The notes beneath the pieces were generated by a model that worked only from the letters and a program-made list of their open reading frames with translations, was not told the origin of the DNA and did no database searches. A DNA stretch of 6,185 nucleotides from Clostridia bacterium (lineage in GTDB: Bacteria; Bacillota; Clostridia; CAKSNL01; HGM11501): assembly GCA_030535815.1 (NCBI GenBank), contig JAUNRD010000117.1:1-6185 (forward strand), read 5' to 3'. Every line of letters starts with the position of its first letter. Positions within the stretch are counted from its first letter, which is position 1. A program made the translations under genes and the position numbers. This document shows positions 5,739-6,185 of this stretch, one piece after another.

Positions 5739-6185
5739 CTATCCGAGAAGACTCATATAACCTGCTTTTTTCGCAGCCTTTTCCGCCTGATACGCCTGTC
5801 GTATTGTTCCTATAATGGAAGTATCTCCCCCCACCGCTTCAAGCTCCGACTTCATCTGCGAAAGGAGAGTCTCCATCTGTCCGTCACACTCCCCTTCAAG
5901 AGCTAAAGCGTAATTCATATATTTTGCAGCAAAAGACACTTTGGATACACTCTTTCTCTGCTCTTTGCTGAGTGCGGCATAATCTCGCTTCGCCTGTGCC
6001 TCTAACCCACTGAGTTGTCCCATATAATAGGCCTTCAAACTGTAAAATTTGGCCGTATACTTTTTCACTATCGCACTCTGAGAGGTTTTTGTTTCGCCAC
6101 TTTGAGTTTTTTCTGTATTATCGCCTTTTTTCCCGGGCTTTTCAGTCTTTTCTGTTTTGCCTGTTTCCTCTTTTTTTTCGATATT
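5739..6185 (-). CDS. Uncharacterised protein, 5'-truncated by the window edge: K/E/T-rich linker plus helical C-terminal domain
   Basis: The frame stays open from the TAG at 5739-5741 to the last base of the window, so 148 residues of a longer protein are seen. The first 39 residues form a low-complexity, hydrophilic linker rich in Lys, Glu, Thr and Gly (for example EETGKTEKTEKPGKK). After it comes a roughly 109-residue, mostly helical domain with TAKFYSLKAYYMGQLSGLEAQAK, KYMNYALALEGECDGQMETLL and the tail QAYQAEKAAKKAGYMSLLG. A GTG at 6066-6068 could be taken as a start, but no ribosome site precedes it and it lies at the linker-domain junction, so I reject it. Linkers of this kind often join an exported or membrane-anchored N-terminus to an extracellular domain. 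The next gene encodes an SLH surface protein starting 13 bases after this stop codon, which supports an envelope role. I do not recognise the family; function unknown. Confidence 0.8.
   Translation of the reverse strand, partial: NIEKKEETGKTEKTEKPGKKGDNTEKTQSGETKTSQSAIVKKYTAKFYSLKAYYMGQLSGLEAQAKRDYAALSKEQRKSVSKVSFAAKYMNYALALEGECDGQMETLLSQMKSELEAVGGDTSIIGTIRQAYQAEKAAKKAGYMSLLG

Noticed and set aside
1..6185. CRISPR array, tRNA/rRNA gene, prophage or defence system
   Set aside because: No spaced direct repeats, no tRNA-like or rRNA-like sequence, and no integrase, nuclease-toxin pair or helicase gene was seen; all long frames are accounted for by the seven genes listed.

Overview
The window looks like chromosomal DNA of a low-to-moderate GC Firmicute, most likely a member of the Clostridia. 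This rests on the IreB-family gene, the signal peptide plus S-layer-homology (SLH) repeats typical of a Gram-positive envelope, strong GGAGG-type ribosome binding sites, near-consensus sigma-A promoters and use of TTG/GTG starts. It is gene dense; every intergenic gap is under 150 bases and each is explained by a promoter, a ribosome site or a terminator, apart from the first 72 bases, where I recognise nothing.

Layout: (1) minus-strand ireB (73-324) has its own promoter at 349-377. (2) Upstream of it, also on the minus strand, is a tight two-gene operon: a stand-alone protein with the CoA-acyltransferase (CAT / dehydrogenase E2 catalytic) fold (2101-2967), overlapping by 11 bases a FadD-like acyl-CoA ligase (411-2111) that starts at TTG. 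(3) Positions 2968-3104 hold two divergent promoters, each with perfect TTGACA-17-TATAAT elements arranged in exact dyad symmetry. One drives the acyl operon leftwards, the other an RlmI-like rRNA methyltransferase (3105-4322) rightwards. (4) A strong bidirectional terminator (4321-4357) separates the methyltransferase from a converging minus-strand operon. (5) That operon runs, in transcription order, from a 5'-truncated, Lys/Glu/Thr-linker protein with a helical C-terminal domain (5739 to the window edge), through a secreted SLH protein (4811-5725), to a YaiI/YqxD-family (UPF0178) PIN-like protein (4368-4802).

How they may work together: the ligase would activate a carboxylic acid to its acyl-CoA and the adjacent acyltransferase-fold protein would be the natural user of that thioester. 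However, its catalytic HxxxDG motif reads ExxxDG, so it is either a diverged enzyme or a binding/regulatory protein. The SLH protein and its upstream neighbour look like an envelope pair. The methyltransferase and IreB are housekeeping/regulatory genes. I see no defence system, prophage, CRISPR array, tRNA or rRNA. The most unusual items are the acyltransferase-fold/ligase pair with the lost histidine and the uncharacterised envelope operon at the right edge.
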